From assembly GCF_028713515.1 (NCBI RefSeq), contig NZ_JAQTOD010000002.1, forward strand, positions 304,501 to 368,500: DNA of 64,000 nucleotides, written 5' to 3'. Below, piece after piece: positions 1 through 7,142 of the stretch. The position numbers were made by a program, and so were the translations under genes. Below the pieces are notes generated by a model. That model saw only the letters and a list, made by a program, of their open reading frames with translations. It had not been told where the DNA came from and did not search any database. The stretch is from Sulfurimonas sp. (GTDB taxonomy: Bacteria > Campylobacterota > Campylobacteria > Campylobacterales > Sulfurimonadaceae). Within the stretch, counting starts at the first letter, position 1; each line of letters begins with the position of its first letter.

Positions 1-145
1 AGTAAAGAGATGGTAAGTCACGAGATTTTACTACAGTTAGAAGCATTACCGCCAAAAATATAATAAAACCAAACGAAATTAGTGAAAAAAGAAGAAATAT
101 TTTTTTGCTTTTGTTTTGATTTATCATACTTGTACCAAATTCCAT
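1..145 (-). CDS. Penicillin-binding protein 2/FtsI-type transpeptidase, N-terminal fragment
   Basis: Only the first 48 codons lie in the window; the gene runs off the left edge. The translation begins MEFGTSMINQ (ATG at 145, with a second in-frame ATG at 127). A basic stretch and one strongly hydrophobic membrane anchor follow (IFLLFSLISFGFIIFLAVML), then KSRDLPSLY. This layout is typical of the short cytoplasmic tail, membrane helix and start of the dimerisation module of class B PBPs, which cross-link septal or side-wall peptidoglycan. It lies 42 bp downstream of fliE; in Campylobacter jejuni a PBP gene also follows flgB-flgC-fliE. The catalytic domain is not visible, so the assignment rests on anchor, motif and synteny. 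Confidence 0.6.
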   Translation of the reverse strand, partial: MEFGTSMINQNKSKKIFLLFSLISFGFIIFLAVMLLTVVKSRDLPSLY

Positions 146-187
146 TAACCATGCAGACTTAAGAGCAAAAAAGAGTCTCTTATTAGA

Positions 188-502
188 TTACAGTTGTGTT
201 CTTCCTAACTCTTTATAGGCATTGAGCGCTTTATTTCTTATCTCAAGCATTAGCTTCATGCTTGTCTCTGCTTTAGAAATTGCGAGTGCTGCTTGATGAA
301 GGTCTTTTACCTGTCCAGTTGCCATATCTCCAAGAGCTTTTTCATTATCTACTTGAAGTTCATTTACTTCATTTAGAGCAGATTTTAGATGTTTTGAAAA
401 TGAGTCACCACCATCTTCAAGCCCATCAACCCCACTTATCTTACTCTTTTGCTTTAGCAGTTCAGCAGTAGATGAACCAGCAACGCCACTTATATTATTC
501 AT
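188..502 (-). CDS. fliE: Flagellar hook-basal body complex protein FliE
   Basis: The 104-residue product has the usual FliE length. FliE joins the MS ring to the proximal rod of the flagellar basal body and is itself a type III export substrate. The C-terminal half carries the family pattern DLHQAALAISKAETSMKLML followed by IRNKALNAYKEL, the helical region conserved in FliE. The start is ATG at 502. It is third in the minus-strand order flgB, flgC, fliE, with a 16-bp gap after flgC, so it is very probably co-transcribed from the sigma54 promoter upstream of flgB. Confidence 0.95.
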   Translation of the reverse strand: MNNISGVAGSSTAELLKQKSKISGVDGLEDGGDSFSKHLKSALNEVNELQVDNEKALGDMATGQVKDLHQAALAISKAETSMKLMLEIRNKALNAYKELGRTQL

Positions 503-518
503 AATCTAACCTTTTTTA

Positions 519-1013
519 TTACTGTAGTAGCGAAATAGCACTATTTGCTATATTTTTTGCGCTCTCAAATGCAGCCACATTTGCCTGATAAGAACGAGTT
601 GCTTCAACCAAATCGGCCATTTCTATAACAGGATTAATATTTGGATATGCAACATAACCTTTTGCGTCTGCATCTGGATGCGATGGATCATATTTCATCT
701 TTGGCTCTCTGTCATCTCTTGAAATCTTATCAACAACCACACTCATAATTGCGGGATTTACTTTTCTGCCAAATTGACCTTCGTTTAGTGGGTCTTGATA
801 GCTGGCACTCTGTGTCATTGAGTCTAACGCCTTATTAAACTGCTGGTTAAAGTCAATAGCTTTAAAAACAACCTCTTTTCTTCTATAGGGTCCGCCCTCT
901 GTCGTTCTTGTCGTTTGAGCATTTGCAATATTTTCAGAAATAACATTTACACGAACTCTCTGCGCGGAAAGGCCATAGCCACTTATATCAAAACTGTTCA
1001 AAAAGTTACTCAT
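519..1013 (-). CDS. flgC: Flagellar basal-body rod protein FlgC
   Basis: The 164-residue rod protein begins with the conserved N-terminal rod/hook helix (SFDISGYGLSAQRVRVNVIS then ENIANAQTTRT). It ends with the matching C-terminal helix around EMADLVEATRSYQANVAAFE. These ends pack together in the axial rod. FlgC forms part of the proximal rod with FlgB and FlgF. The start is ATG at 1013, 9 bp after the flgB stop. Length and both terminal motifs are normal. Confidence 0.97.
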   Translation of the reverse strand: MSNFLNSFDISGYGLSAQRVRVNVISENIANAQTTRTTEGGPYRRKEVVFKAIDFNQQFNKALDSMTQSASYQDPLNEGQFGRKVNPAIMSVVVDKISRDDREPKMKYDPSHPDADAKGYVAYPNINPVIEMADLVEATRSYQANVAAFESAKNIANSAISLLQ

Positions 1014-1022
1014 CCTCTACTC

Positions 1023-1454
1023 CTAGTTCGCTTTACTTGATGTATCTATTACATTTCTAAAGTTCGCCTGATCTTTCTTCATAGCGCTTATTAATGCAGT
1101 AAACATTATTGAGTTTTTACTCATCTCTGTTGTCTCAACATCCAAGTCAACGCTATTTCCGTCATTTCTAGCCATGTGTCCATCTCTAAAGAAAGTTTTT
1201 GGCTTTAGTGAACTACTCTCTTCGCTCAAAGGCAGATGAGCTGGATTTGTTTGAGCCATCTGCAGTTTTGTGTTGTTTTGGTTGTATATCTTCGCCTTCT
1301 CATCAGCCAAAACACCCTCAAAACTAACATCCCTTGGTCTATAAAAAGGAGTATCAACATTTGCAATATTTGAAGCAATCATATCCTGACGAGCAGCTCT
1401 ATAATCAAGCGCTTTTGCCATTAAATCATTTGTTGCTGATATTTTTATACTCAT
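1023..1454 (-). CDS. flgB: Flagellar basal-body rod protein FlgB
   Basis: FlgB is a proximal rod component. The product contains the rod signature ASNIANVDTPFYRPRDVSFE near the N terminus and a C-terminal helix ending NFRNVIDTSSKAN. The frame is open further upstream from a TTG at 1478, but ATG at 1454 is chosen. It is preceded by a strong AAAGGAG ribosome site at the right spacing, and it gives 143 residues starting MSIKIS, as expected for the family. It is the first gene of flgB-flgC-fliE-pbp, and a sigma54-type promoter lies about 55 bp upstream. Confidence 0.96.
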   Translation of the reverse strand: MSIKISATNDLMAKALDYRAARQDMIASNIANVDTPFYRPRDVSFEGVLADEKAKIYNQNNTKLQMAQTNPAHLPLSEESSSLKPKTFFRDGHMARNDGNSVDLDVETTEMSKNSIMFTALISAMKKDQANFRNVIDTSSKAN

Positions 1455-1509
1455 ATTAACTCCTTTAGTAAATCTCAAGGGAACGAAAGAACACCAATTT
1501 TAGAACAAC

Positions 1510-1527
1510 AAGCAAATTCGGTTCCAA
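1510..1527 (-). promoter_or_regulatory. Sigma54 (RpoN) promoter of the flgB operon
   Basis: Read on the minus strand, the site is TTGGAAC-N4-TTTGCTT. It has GG at 1525-1524 and GC at 1513-1512, exactly 10 bp apart as sigma54 requires (consensus TTGGCAC-N4-TTGCTT). It lies 56 bp upstream of the flgB ATG. Rod and hook genes of Campylobacter are known to be RpoN-dependent, which fits. Confidence 0.85.
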
Positions 1528-1532
1528 AACCG

Positions 1533-1997
1533 TTATTTTTTCTCAACCACAACTATAGTTCTACAAACCAAATCATGCAGAGCTTTTTTATCTTTTCTAT
1601 AAAAGGGAACGATTAATCCCAAGAGCGTGGTTGCAGTAAATAAAAATGCAACAAATCTAAACAAAGCCCTTGCAAAGCTTATATTTTTACCACTCTTATC
1701 ATCCACAACCTTCATATCATAAGCTTTTTTCCCCGGAGTTTGACCAAATCTGCTTAAAAGTAGTGCATACACAAATGCGTAAGTCGTTACTCCTGCAAGA
1801 GGTGCAAGCTGTGATGACTGAAAATCATCTTTGCCGTTCATAATCACATAAGTTATAGTATAGAGGATAGGAGCATATATCATAAACAAATCGACAATAA
1901 AAGACTTTACCCTAAAGCTATATGGAGCATAAATATATTTTGGAAGAACGGTCTCTTTTTTGGTTTTACTCTTTTTTTTAAGTTCTCTAAATTTCAT
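1533..1997 (-). CDS. RDD family membrane protein
   Basis: The 154-residue protein has a basic N terminus and three predicted membrane segments (near SFIVDLFMIYAPILYTITYV, TTYAFVYALLLS, and FRFVAFLFTATTLLGLIVPF). The family hallmarks R.KSFIVDL, GQTPGKKAYDMKVVD and KKALHDLVCRTIVV are present. RDD proteins are small inner-membrane proteins of mostly unknown function; some act in ion exchange. ATG at 1997 is chosen over TTG at 2027. A perfect TATAAT lies exactly 6 nt upstream of this ATG, implying a leaderless transcript, and no Shine-Dalgarno is visible. The gene ends 6 bp before the flgB promoter. Confidence 0.85.
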   Translation of the reverse strand: MKFRELKKKSKTKKETVLPKYIYAPYSFRVKSFIVDLFMIYAPILYTITYVIMNGKDDFQSSQLAPLAGVTTYAFVYALLLSRFGQTPGKKAYDMKVVDDKSGKNISFARALFRFVAFLFTATTLLGLIVPFYRKDKKALHDLVCRTIVVVEKK

Positions 1998-2225
1998 AAT
2001 GCTATTATAACAAAGAAAGCTATTCAATCTATTGTATACATTCTAAAATTTAAATCATGGAGTAGCAAACTTTATCAATTAAAAAAACTTCTTATTAATA
2101 TAAGCTTAAAATATACAATCAGCTACAGCATATTATTAAATAACAAGCAAATCAAATGGTTTAAACTAAATTTAAAAATTGGATGAGTAGAATATGTGAT
2201 GTCGTTATAAATCAAATAACATAAA

Positions 2226-2241
2226 GTGATATTTATATCAC
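2226..2241. promoter_or_regulatory. Perfect 7-bp inverted repeat, probable porin operator
   Basis: GTGATAT-TT-ATATCAC is a perfect dyad 43 bp upstream of the porin ATG. A likely -10 (TATTAT, 2250-2255) follows, and the -35 position falls inside the dyad, so a bound protein would directly affect transcription. Its geometry fits neither CRP (GTGA-N6-TCAC) nor FNR (TTGAT-N4-ATCAA), so the regulator is unknown. The remainder of 2028-2283 is AT-rich with no gene seen. Confidence 0.5.
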
Positions 2242-2283
2242 ATCTTTGTTATTATGACAAAAGACAAAAACAGGAGAAATTAA

Positions 2284-3609
2284 ATGAGAAAAATGTTAAA
2301 AATGTCTATAGCATGTGCTGTAATGATGGGTGCTGGTGCAGTTTCTGCTCAAGCTGATAATGTTGATATTCTTTCAAATGTAAAAGTAAATGGTCAAATC
2401 AGAGCTCGTTACGAGATGGTAGATGCTTCTGATGCTGCAAACAAACCAAACGCAAATGCTCTTACAAACCGTTTAGTTCTTGGTGTTGGTGCTGATATGT
2501 TTGGAACTGATTGGCTATCTGCTTATGCCGAGATGACAGATGTTCGTGCACTAAACAACAACTATGATGATAAATTTGCTGGAAATGGTACAGAAACTAA
2601 TGATGTAGTTGCTGATTCTGAGCAAACTCGTCTTACTCAATCATACATCGATTTAAAATATGGGAAAACAAAGTTAAGAGTTGGTCGTCAAATCATCAAC
2701 CTTGATAACCAAAGATTTGTTGGTGCAGTTGACTGGAGACAAATGCCTCAAACTTTTGACGCATATACACTTACAGACAACACAATAGAAAACCTTAATT
2801 TAACTGCCTCTTATATAACTCAAGTAAATAGAGTTTTCAATCAGGACAACACAGTATCTGCTAATGCTGCTACTGCTGGAAAGTATGATACAAGATCTAT
2901 TCTTTTAAATGCTTCATATAAAGTTATGGATGAGCTTAAAGTTACTGCCTATGACTATATGATAGGTCAAGGAACAGCTACAACTAACGGGACAGGTGGA
3001 AGTGATACTTACGGTATAGCACTTACTGGTGATGTTGCAGTTGCTAATGGCATAAAAGTAAATTATCGTGCAGAGTATGCAAAGCAAACTGATCCAACAA
3101 TGGAAAACAAAAGCGCTACTGGAAATGTTAATGTTGATGCAAGCTACTATGATCTTGAACTTGGTGCAAATATTTCAGGTATCTTAGTTGGTGCTCAGTA
3201 TGAAGTATTAAGTGGTGATGGTGACGCAGCTGGTAAAGAAACAGCATTCGCAACTCCTTTAGCTACACTACATGCACACAACGGTTGGGCTGATATGTTC
3301 TTAGCTACACCAACAGCAGGTCTTGTGGATATGAACTTAATGGTTGGTTATACTTCAAAAGAGATAGGTACTGCTAAAGTTATCTATCATGACTATACAA
3401 GTGATGTAGGAAGTAAAGATTGGGGAACTGAACTTGATGTAGTTTATACAAGAGCTATCCCAGGTGTTAACAACCTTACTGGCATGCTAAAGTATGCTAA
3501 TTACAGTGCAGATTCATCAACAAAAAATACAGCGTTCGTAGGTACCAATATGAATATTGACACTTCAAAATTCATAGCGATGCTAGATTATAAATTTGCT
3601 ACAAAATAG
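2284..3609 (+). CDS. Outer-membrane beta-barrel porin (alginate-export-like fold)
   Basis: The 441-residue protein has a clear signal peptide (MRKMLKMSIACAVMMGAGAV, cleavage probably at SAQA-D) and a body of alternating amphipathic strands ending in YKFATK. The segment VGRQIINLDNQRFVGAVDWR resembles the GRQ...Q..G..DWR signature of alginate-export/OprD-like porins. Abundant Asn, Asp and Thr with almost no Cys fits a surface barrel. The ribosome site is CAGGAGAAATTAAATG. It is monocistronic, flanked by a palindromic operator and a large hairpin, and is probably a major general or anion porin. The substrate cannot be told from sequence. Confidence 0.8.
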   Translation: MRKMLKMSIACAVMMGAGAVSAQADNVDILSNVKVNGQIRARYEMVDASDAANKPNANALTNRLVLGVGADMFGTDWLSAYAEMTDVRALNNNYDDKFAGNGTETNDVVADSEQTRLTQSYIDLKYGKTKLRVGRQIINLDNQRFVGAVDWRQMPQTFDAYTLTDNTIENLNLTASYITQVNRVFNQDNTVSANAATAGKYDTRSILLNASYKVMDELKVTAYDYMIGQGTATTNGTGGSDTYGIALTGDVAVANGIKVNYRAEYAKQTDPTMENKSATGNVNVDASYYDLELGANISGILVGAQYEVLSGDGDAAGKETAFATPLATLHAHNGWADMFLATPTAGLVDMNLMVGYTSKEIGTAKVIYHDYTSDVGSKDWGTELDVVYTRAIPGVNNLTGMLKYANYSADSSTKNTAFVGTNMNIDTSKFIAMLDYKFATK

Positions 3610-3610
3610 T

Positions 3611-3674
3611 TAGTTCTTCTTCGTCTCTCTAGGCCTTCGACCAAAGGTATCTCCTTTGGTCTCGCCTAGAACTA
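3611..3674 (+). terminator. Nested hairpin after the porin gene
   Basis: Immediately after the stop codon lies a multi-part stem. The core is GACCAAAGG (3639-3647) with CCTTTGGTC (3653-3661) around a 5-nt loop. An outer arm TCTAGGC (3628-3634) pairs with GCCTAGA (3664-3670). A competing arm TAGTTCT (3611-3617) could pair with AGAACTA (3668-3674). No U-tract follows, so it may act as a 3' stabiliser of the porin mRNA as much as a terminator. Confidence 0.55.
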
Positions 3675-3707
3675 CCTATACTTAACCTACAATTTAACTC
3701 CAAAAGA

Positions 3708-3713
3708 TATAAT
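3708..3713 (+). promoter_or_regulatory. -10 element of the moaA-queE-queD operon
   Basis: A perfect TATAAT lies 47 bp upstream of the moaA ATG, after the porin hairpin. The -35 region is AT-rich and not recognisable, as is common in Campylobacterota. No Moco riboswitch-like structure was seen in the roughly 40-nt leader. Confidence 0.45.
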
Positions 3714-3760
3714 ACAATCATAATTAAACCAAATCATAAAAATAAGAAACAGGATATACA

Positions 3761-4726
3761 ATGCTAATAGATAGCTACGATAGAGTAGTTGACTATCTTC
3801 GCATCTCTGTAACAGAGAGATGTAACTTTAGATGTCAATACTGTATGCCAGAGAAGCCTTTTTCATGGGTTCCAAAAGAGAACCTGCTTACATTTGAAGA
3901 GCTATTTTTATTTGTAAAAGTAGCGATTGATGAGGGTGTAAAAAAGATTCGTATTACTGGTGGGGAACCACTTTTACGGGAAGATCTGGATAAATTTATA
4001 AAGATGATTTATGATTATGCACCAGATATTGACTTAGCAATGACAACAAATGCCTTTTTACTAAAATCAACAGCTCAAAAATTAAAAGATGCAGGGCTAA
4101 AGCGCCTAAATGTTAGCATCGACACTCTAAAACCAGAAGTTGCACAAAAAATAGCACAAAAAGATGTTTTAGCGAATGTTTTAGAGGGCGTTGAAGAAGC
4201 CATATCGGTAGGCCTTAAAGTAAAAGCAAACATGGTCCCTATGAAAAACATGAATGCAGACGAGATAGTAGATGTGCTTGAGTACTGTAAAAAACGAGAT
4301 ATGTCCATAAGATTTATAGAGTATATGGAAAACAGCTTTGCAGCAAAAGAGATAAGTGGATTAAAATCATCAGAACTTCTTGAGATCTTAAGAGAACAGT
4401 ATGAGTTTGAAGATGAGGGATTTGACGGCTCTTCCCCTTCTCACTACTACCGCATGAGCGATGGTTATAGATTTGGCATCATCGAACCATATGCCGATGA
4501 TTTTTGTAAACAGTGTAACCGTATCCGACTAACTGCTGAGGGGCAACTAATCCCATGTCTCTATTTTGATGAAGCCCTCAGTATCGCAAAATCCATAAAA
4601 GCTGGGGATGTGGCGGCTGCCGCGGAAGTCTTACGGGAAGTTGTAAAAAACAAACCTGAAAAAAACCGTTGGGGCGGCGAAGATGGTGAAATCTCATCTC
4701 GAGCTTTTTATGAAACAGGTGGTTGA
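3761..4726 (+). CDS. moaA: GTP 3',8-cyclase MoaA (molybdenum cofactor biosynthesis)
   Basis: MoaA is a radical-SAM enzyme that starts molybdenum cofactor synthesis by converting GTP to (8S)-3',8-cyclo-7,8-dihydroGTP. The 321-residue product has the N-terminal SAM cluster CNFRCQYC (C21, C25, C28). ITGGEPLLR binds SAM, and the C-terminal second [4Fe-4S] site has CKQCNRIRL followed by a third Cys in LIPC. Both clusters and the normal length indicate an active enzyme. It is first in an operon with queE and queD, which also use GTP-derived pterin chemistry. Molybdoenzymes such as nitrate or formate oxidoreductases are the likely users. Confidence 0.96.
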   Translation: MLIDSYDRVVDYLRISVTERCNFRCQYCMPEKPFSWVPKENLLTFEELFLFVKVAIDEGVKKIRITGGEPLLREDLDKFIKMIYDYAPDIDLAMTTNAFLLKSTAQKLKDAGLKRLNVSIDTLKPEVAQKIAQKDVLANVLEGVEEAISVGLKVKANMVPMKNMNADEIVDVLEYCKKRDMSIRFIEYMENSFAAKEISGLKSSELLEILREQYEFEDEGFDGSSPSHYYRMSDGYRFGIIEPYADDFCKQCNRIRLTAEGQLIPCLYFDEALSIAKSIKAGDVAAAAEVLREVVKNKPEKNRWGGEDGEISSRAFYETGG

Positions 4727-4729
4727 AAA

Positions 4730-5488
4730 TTGCTATATTTAGTTGAACACTTCTACTCAATTCAAGGCGAAGGTCGCTACACTGGAACACCTTCTCTATT
4801 TTTTCGCTTTGGTGGATGCAATATGAAGTGTGAAGGATTTGCGTGCGAAGAGATAGCTAGCGATGGCACAAAAGTTATTGGTTGCGATACAGTCTATGCA
4901 GTAAATAGGGAACATTTTTTACAAAACTGGACAGAGATAAATAGCGCGAACGAACTACTTAAGATTTTAAATAATTATAATCTACCACACAAAGTTGATA
5001 TTGTTTTAACCGGTGGAGAGCCCCTTATTTACGCAAATGAGCCAGTTTTTATAGAATTTCTAGAAGCTCTTCATGCAAATGGACATAAAATTACATTTGA
5101 AACAAATGGTTCTCTTTTTGTGGATTTTTTAAAATATCCAATTTATAAAGAGTTCATTTTCGCCCTCTCCATAAAGCTATCAAATTCAAAAGAGTTATTT
5201 AGCAAAAGAGTAAGAGGCGATGTAATAAACTCAATTACCACAAATGCGAAAGAGGCTTTTTTTAAATTTTCCATAGATTCCAAATCAATTACGCCAGAAC
5301 TTCAAAACGAGATTTCTGAGATAACAAAATTTGCACCAAACACTCTAGTTTACTGCATGCCACTTGGAGCAACCAAAAAAGAAGTTGAAGAGAACAGCGA
5401 GCCACTTATTGAGTTTTGTAAAGAAAAAGGATATTGTTTTAGTGATAGACTTCATATAAGAGTATGGAATCAAAACAAAGGCGTATAG
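4730..5488 (+). CDS. queE: 7-carboxy-7-deazaguanine synthase QueE, with unusual cluster loop
   Basis: QueE is a radical-SAM enzyme that turns 6-carboxytetrahydropterin into 7-carboxy-7-deazaguanine on the queuosine/preQ0 route. The 252-residue product has the substrate motif SIQGEGRYTGTPSLFFRFGG and the SAM site TGGEPL. The cluster loop is not the simple CX3CX2C: cysteines fall at 30, 34, 39 and 52, and the family CDT is at 52-54 after an insertion. TTG at 4730, 3 bp after the moaA stop, is taken as start because it places LYLVEHFYSIQGEG at the N terminus. It abuts queD directly. Confidence 0.9.
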   Translation: MLYLVEHFYSIQGEGRYTGTPSLFFRFGGCNMKCEGFACEEIASDGTKVIGCDTVYAVNREHFLQNWTEINSANELLKILNNYNLPHKVDIVLTGGEPLIYANEPVFIEFLEALHANGHKITFETNGSLFVDFLKYPIYKEFIFALSIKLSNSKELFSKRVRGDVINSITTNAKEAFFKFSIDSKSITPELQNEISEITKFAPNTLVYCMPLGATKKEVEENSEPLIEFCKEKGYCFSDRLHIRVWNQNKGV

Positions 5489-6070
5489 ATGATAATTAGA
5501 AAACTTTTTAAATTTGAAAATGCTCATGTTGTCAGGGGCTGCTCAACTGTTAAATGTAGAAGCTCGATTCATGGTCACTCCTACAAAGTAGAGCTTCTCT
5601 TTGAGTCAAACTTTTTAGACAATGGTCAAATGGTATATGATTTTGGACTTATGAAGCAGAATATGAAGGATTTGATAGATAGCTTTGACCACTCAATCAC
5701 TCTCTGGAGTCAAGATGACAAAGAGTATATAAAAGATATGAAAAAACACTCACAAAGATGGATAGAGTTGCCAGTCTCACCATCAGCAGAGCAGTTTAGC
5801 AGAGTTTTTTTTATAATGATTGACAAACTATTATCTCTAACAAGTTCGGTTAATGGAGAGAGGGAAGTTAAGCTTCACAGCGTAATTGTCCATGAGACAG
5901 AATCTGGATATGCACAAACATTCGTAGATGATGCCTACTCAAAAGATATGGGCATAATTTATTTTTCCGACATTATTTTCAGCGATGCCATTACGGATGA
6001 CTATAAAGATAAAAAACTTTTAGAAAAAATTAATAACAACGAGAGTTTTATTAACCTAGATAGTGTTTAG
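5489..6070 (+). CDS. queD: 6-carboxy-5,6,7,8-tetrahydropterin synthase QueD
   Basis: This member of the 6-pyruvoyltetrahydropterin synthase fold converts 7,8-dihydroneopterin triphosphate to 6-carboxytetrahydropterin, the QueE substrate. Zinc ligands appear as FENAHVV (His) and SIHGHSYKVEL (two His). A catalytic Cys candidate lies in VRGCSTVKC, and DFGLMKQNMKDLIDSFDHS is the conserved central block. At 193 residues it is longer than minimal QueD (about 120) but like Campylobacter homologues. The ATG directly follows the queE stop, so translation is probably coupled. Confidence 0.92.
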   Translation: MIIRKLFKFENAHVVRGCSTVKCRSSIHGHSYKVELLFESNFLDNGQMVYDFGLMKQNMKDLIDSFDHSITLWSQDDKEYIKDMKKHSQRWIELPVSPSAEQFSRVFFIMIDKLLSLTSSVNGEREVKLHSVIVHETESGYAQTFVDDAYSKDMGIIYFSDIIFSDAITDDYKDKKLLEKINNNESFINLDSV

Positions 6071-6072
6071 AA

Positions 6073-6777
6073 TTATGGATTTTGATTAAGTTCATTTTTT
6101 TGAACTTGACGAATTGCCTCTTTTTTTTGCTTAACATCATCATTTAGTAGTTTTTCCATTCTCTGCTCTTTTCTTTTGTCATCTTCTCTTATCTGCCTTA
6201 TTCTATCTTGTTTATAGTCATGTTTAGAAGTTGATCTCCTATCTTTCGTTTGACCTTTTCTCTCTATCTCAACCCTCTCTTGCTCCCCTTTGGCAACCTC
6301 TTCTTTATCTAGATACTCTTTTATCACTCCAGTTGGGTCAATTTCATCCATGTGCTGCTTATAATAAGCCAAAATTTCACTTTTATATATTTCGTTGTTT
6401 ATAACACCCGAATTTACTACAGCTATAAAAAGTTTACTGTTTTTATCCTCTATAGACTTCTCAAAACTACCCTCTATTTTATTTTTTACATTAAATGAAC
6501 TATATATTTTTGATAGCTCCCTTAATTTGGCAAGATAAAGCACCTTATTGACGCTTTTATCCCCAGCCTCAACAGCAAAACCTATGTTTTTACTTTTTTT
6601 TACTTCATCGACATAATTATCAACAATGTCTTGATTGTTTGAAAATTCAATATTTTCTTTTAACTTTTCTATCATTTCTACACTATCATAAAGCTCATCA
6701 CCAAGTGATGCATAAACAGCTGGATTTTTAGCAAAAAGAGCAACTATGCAGATTAATAGCAGTAAAATAAATTTCAT
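6073..6777 (-). CDS. Exported hypothetical protein with charged coiled-coil tail
   Basis: Not recognised. The 234-residue product has a signal peptide (MKFILLLLICIVALFAKNPA). A helical Lys/Glu-rich body follows. The last 70 residues are extremely charged (EQERVEIERKGQTKDRRSTS onwards, DDKRKEQRMEKLL), suggesting a coiled coil or extended periplasmic tail. ATG at 6777 has AAAGGTGAC upstream. It is convergent with queD (2-bp gap) and divergent from a small membrane protein gene. No cysteines for disulfides or heme sites are seen. The function is unknown. Confidence 0.7.
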   Translation of the reverse strand: MKFILLLLICIVALFAKNPAVYASLGDELYDSVEMIEKLKENIEFSNNQDIVDNYVDEVKKSKNIGFAVEAGDKSVNKVLYLAKLRELSKIYSSFNVKNKIEGSFEKSIEDKNSKLFIAVVNSGVINNEIYKSEILAYYKQHMDEIDPTGVIKEYLDKEEVAKGEQERVEIERKGQTKDRRSTSKHDYKQDRIRQIREDDKRKEQRMEKLLNDDVKQKKEAIRQVQKNELNQNP

Positions 6778-6817
6778 TTTGTCACCTTTTAGTTTTTATT
6801 TTTATAATTATTACTGA

Positions 6818-6823
6818 TATAAT
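6818..6823 (+). promoter_or_regulatory. -10 element giving a leaderless transcript
   Basis: TATAAT ends exactly 6 nt before the ATG at 6830, so standard spacing puts the transcription start on the A of the start codon. No Shine-Dalgarno can be fitted. The same arrangement occurs at 2004-2009 for the RDD gene. Confidence 0.55.
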
Positions 6824-6829
6824 CATCAA

Positions 6830-7066
6830 ATGATTAAAAAAATAAAAAAAGAACTTATATATTTTGTATTGGTGTTAGTTATGCTAGCTTTGTTGCAACA
6901 CTCAGACCTGCTAATCAATCCACTAAGTAGATTTAGTCTAATGATAGAAAAGGGCAGCTACTGCCATCCAGTAATCTGGGCATTTGGGGTGTATCTTATC
7001 ATTGTTATACTGAGATTAGCTATTAAATTTGTGTTGTTTTTAAAAAATCGTAGAGTTAATCAGTAA
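6830..7066 (+). CDS. Small two-helix membrane protein, hypothetical
   Basis: Not recognised. The 78-residue product has a Lys-rich start and two hydrophobic spans (LIYFVLVLVMLALL and PVIWAFGVYLIIVILRLAIK). The loop between them contains KGSYCHP, and the C terminus is basic (LKNRRVNQ). By the positive-inside rule both ends would be cytoplasmic. It has its own TATAAT box immediately upstream, is divergent from the exported protein gene and converges on fusA. Coding is likely but not certain, given its size and lack of a ribosome site. Confidence 0.55.
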   Translation: MIKKIKKELIYFVLVLVMLALLQHSDLLINPLSRFSLMIEKGSYCHPVIWAFGVYLIIVILRLAIKFVLFLKNRRVNQ

Positions 7067-7107
7067 AGACAGCTAGTTGGTTCTTTACTTTTTTTGAAGC
7101 GAAAAGC

Positions 7108-7135
7108 TTTAATGCCCCCAAAGGAAAGCATTAAA
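7108..7135. terminator. Hairpin between convergent genes, end of fusA
   Basis: TTTAATGC (7108-7115) pairs with GCATTAAA (7128-7135) across a 12-nt loop, in the 76-bp space between the small membrane gene and fusA. Short U-rich stretches follow on both strands (ATTTTG on plus, GCTTTTC on minus), so it may terminate both transcripts weakly. Confidence 0.45.
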
Positions 7136-7142
7136 ATTTTGT

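Noticed and set aside
2226..2241. CRP or FNR site at the porin promoter
   Set aside because: GTGA-N8-TCAC has two extra bases compared with CRP, and there is no TTGAT-N4-ATCAA; only an unknown operator is supported.
4578..4790. Minus-strand 70-codon ORF across the moaA/queE junction
   Set aside because: It is antisense to two strongly recognised radical-SAM genes and has no support of its own.
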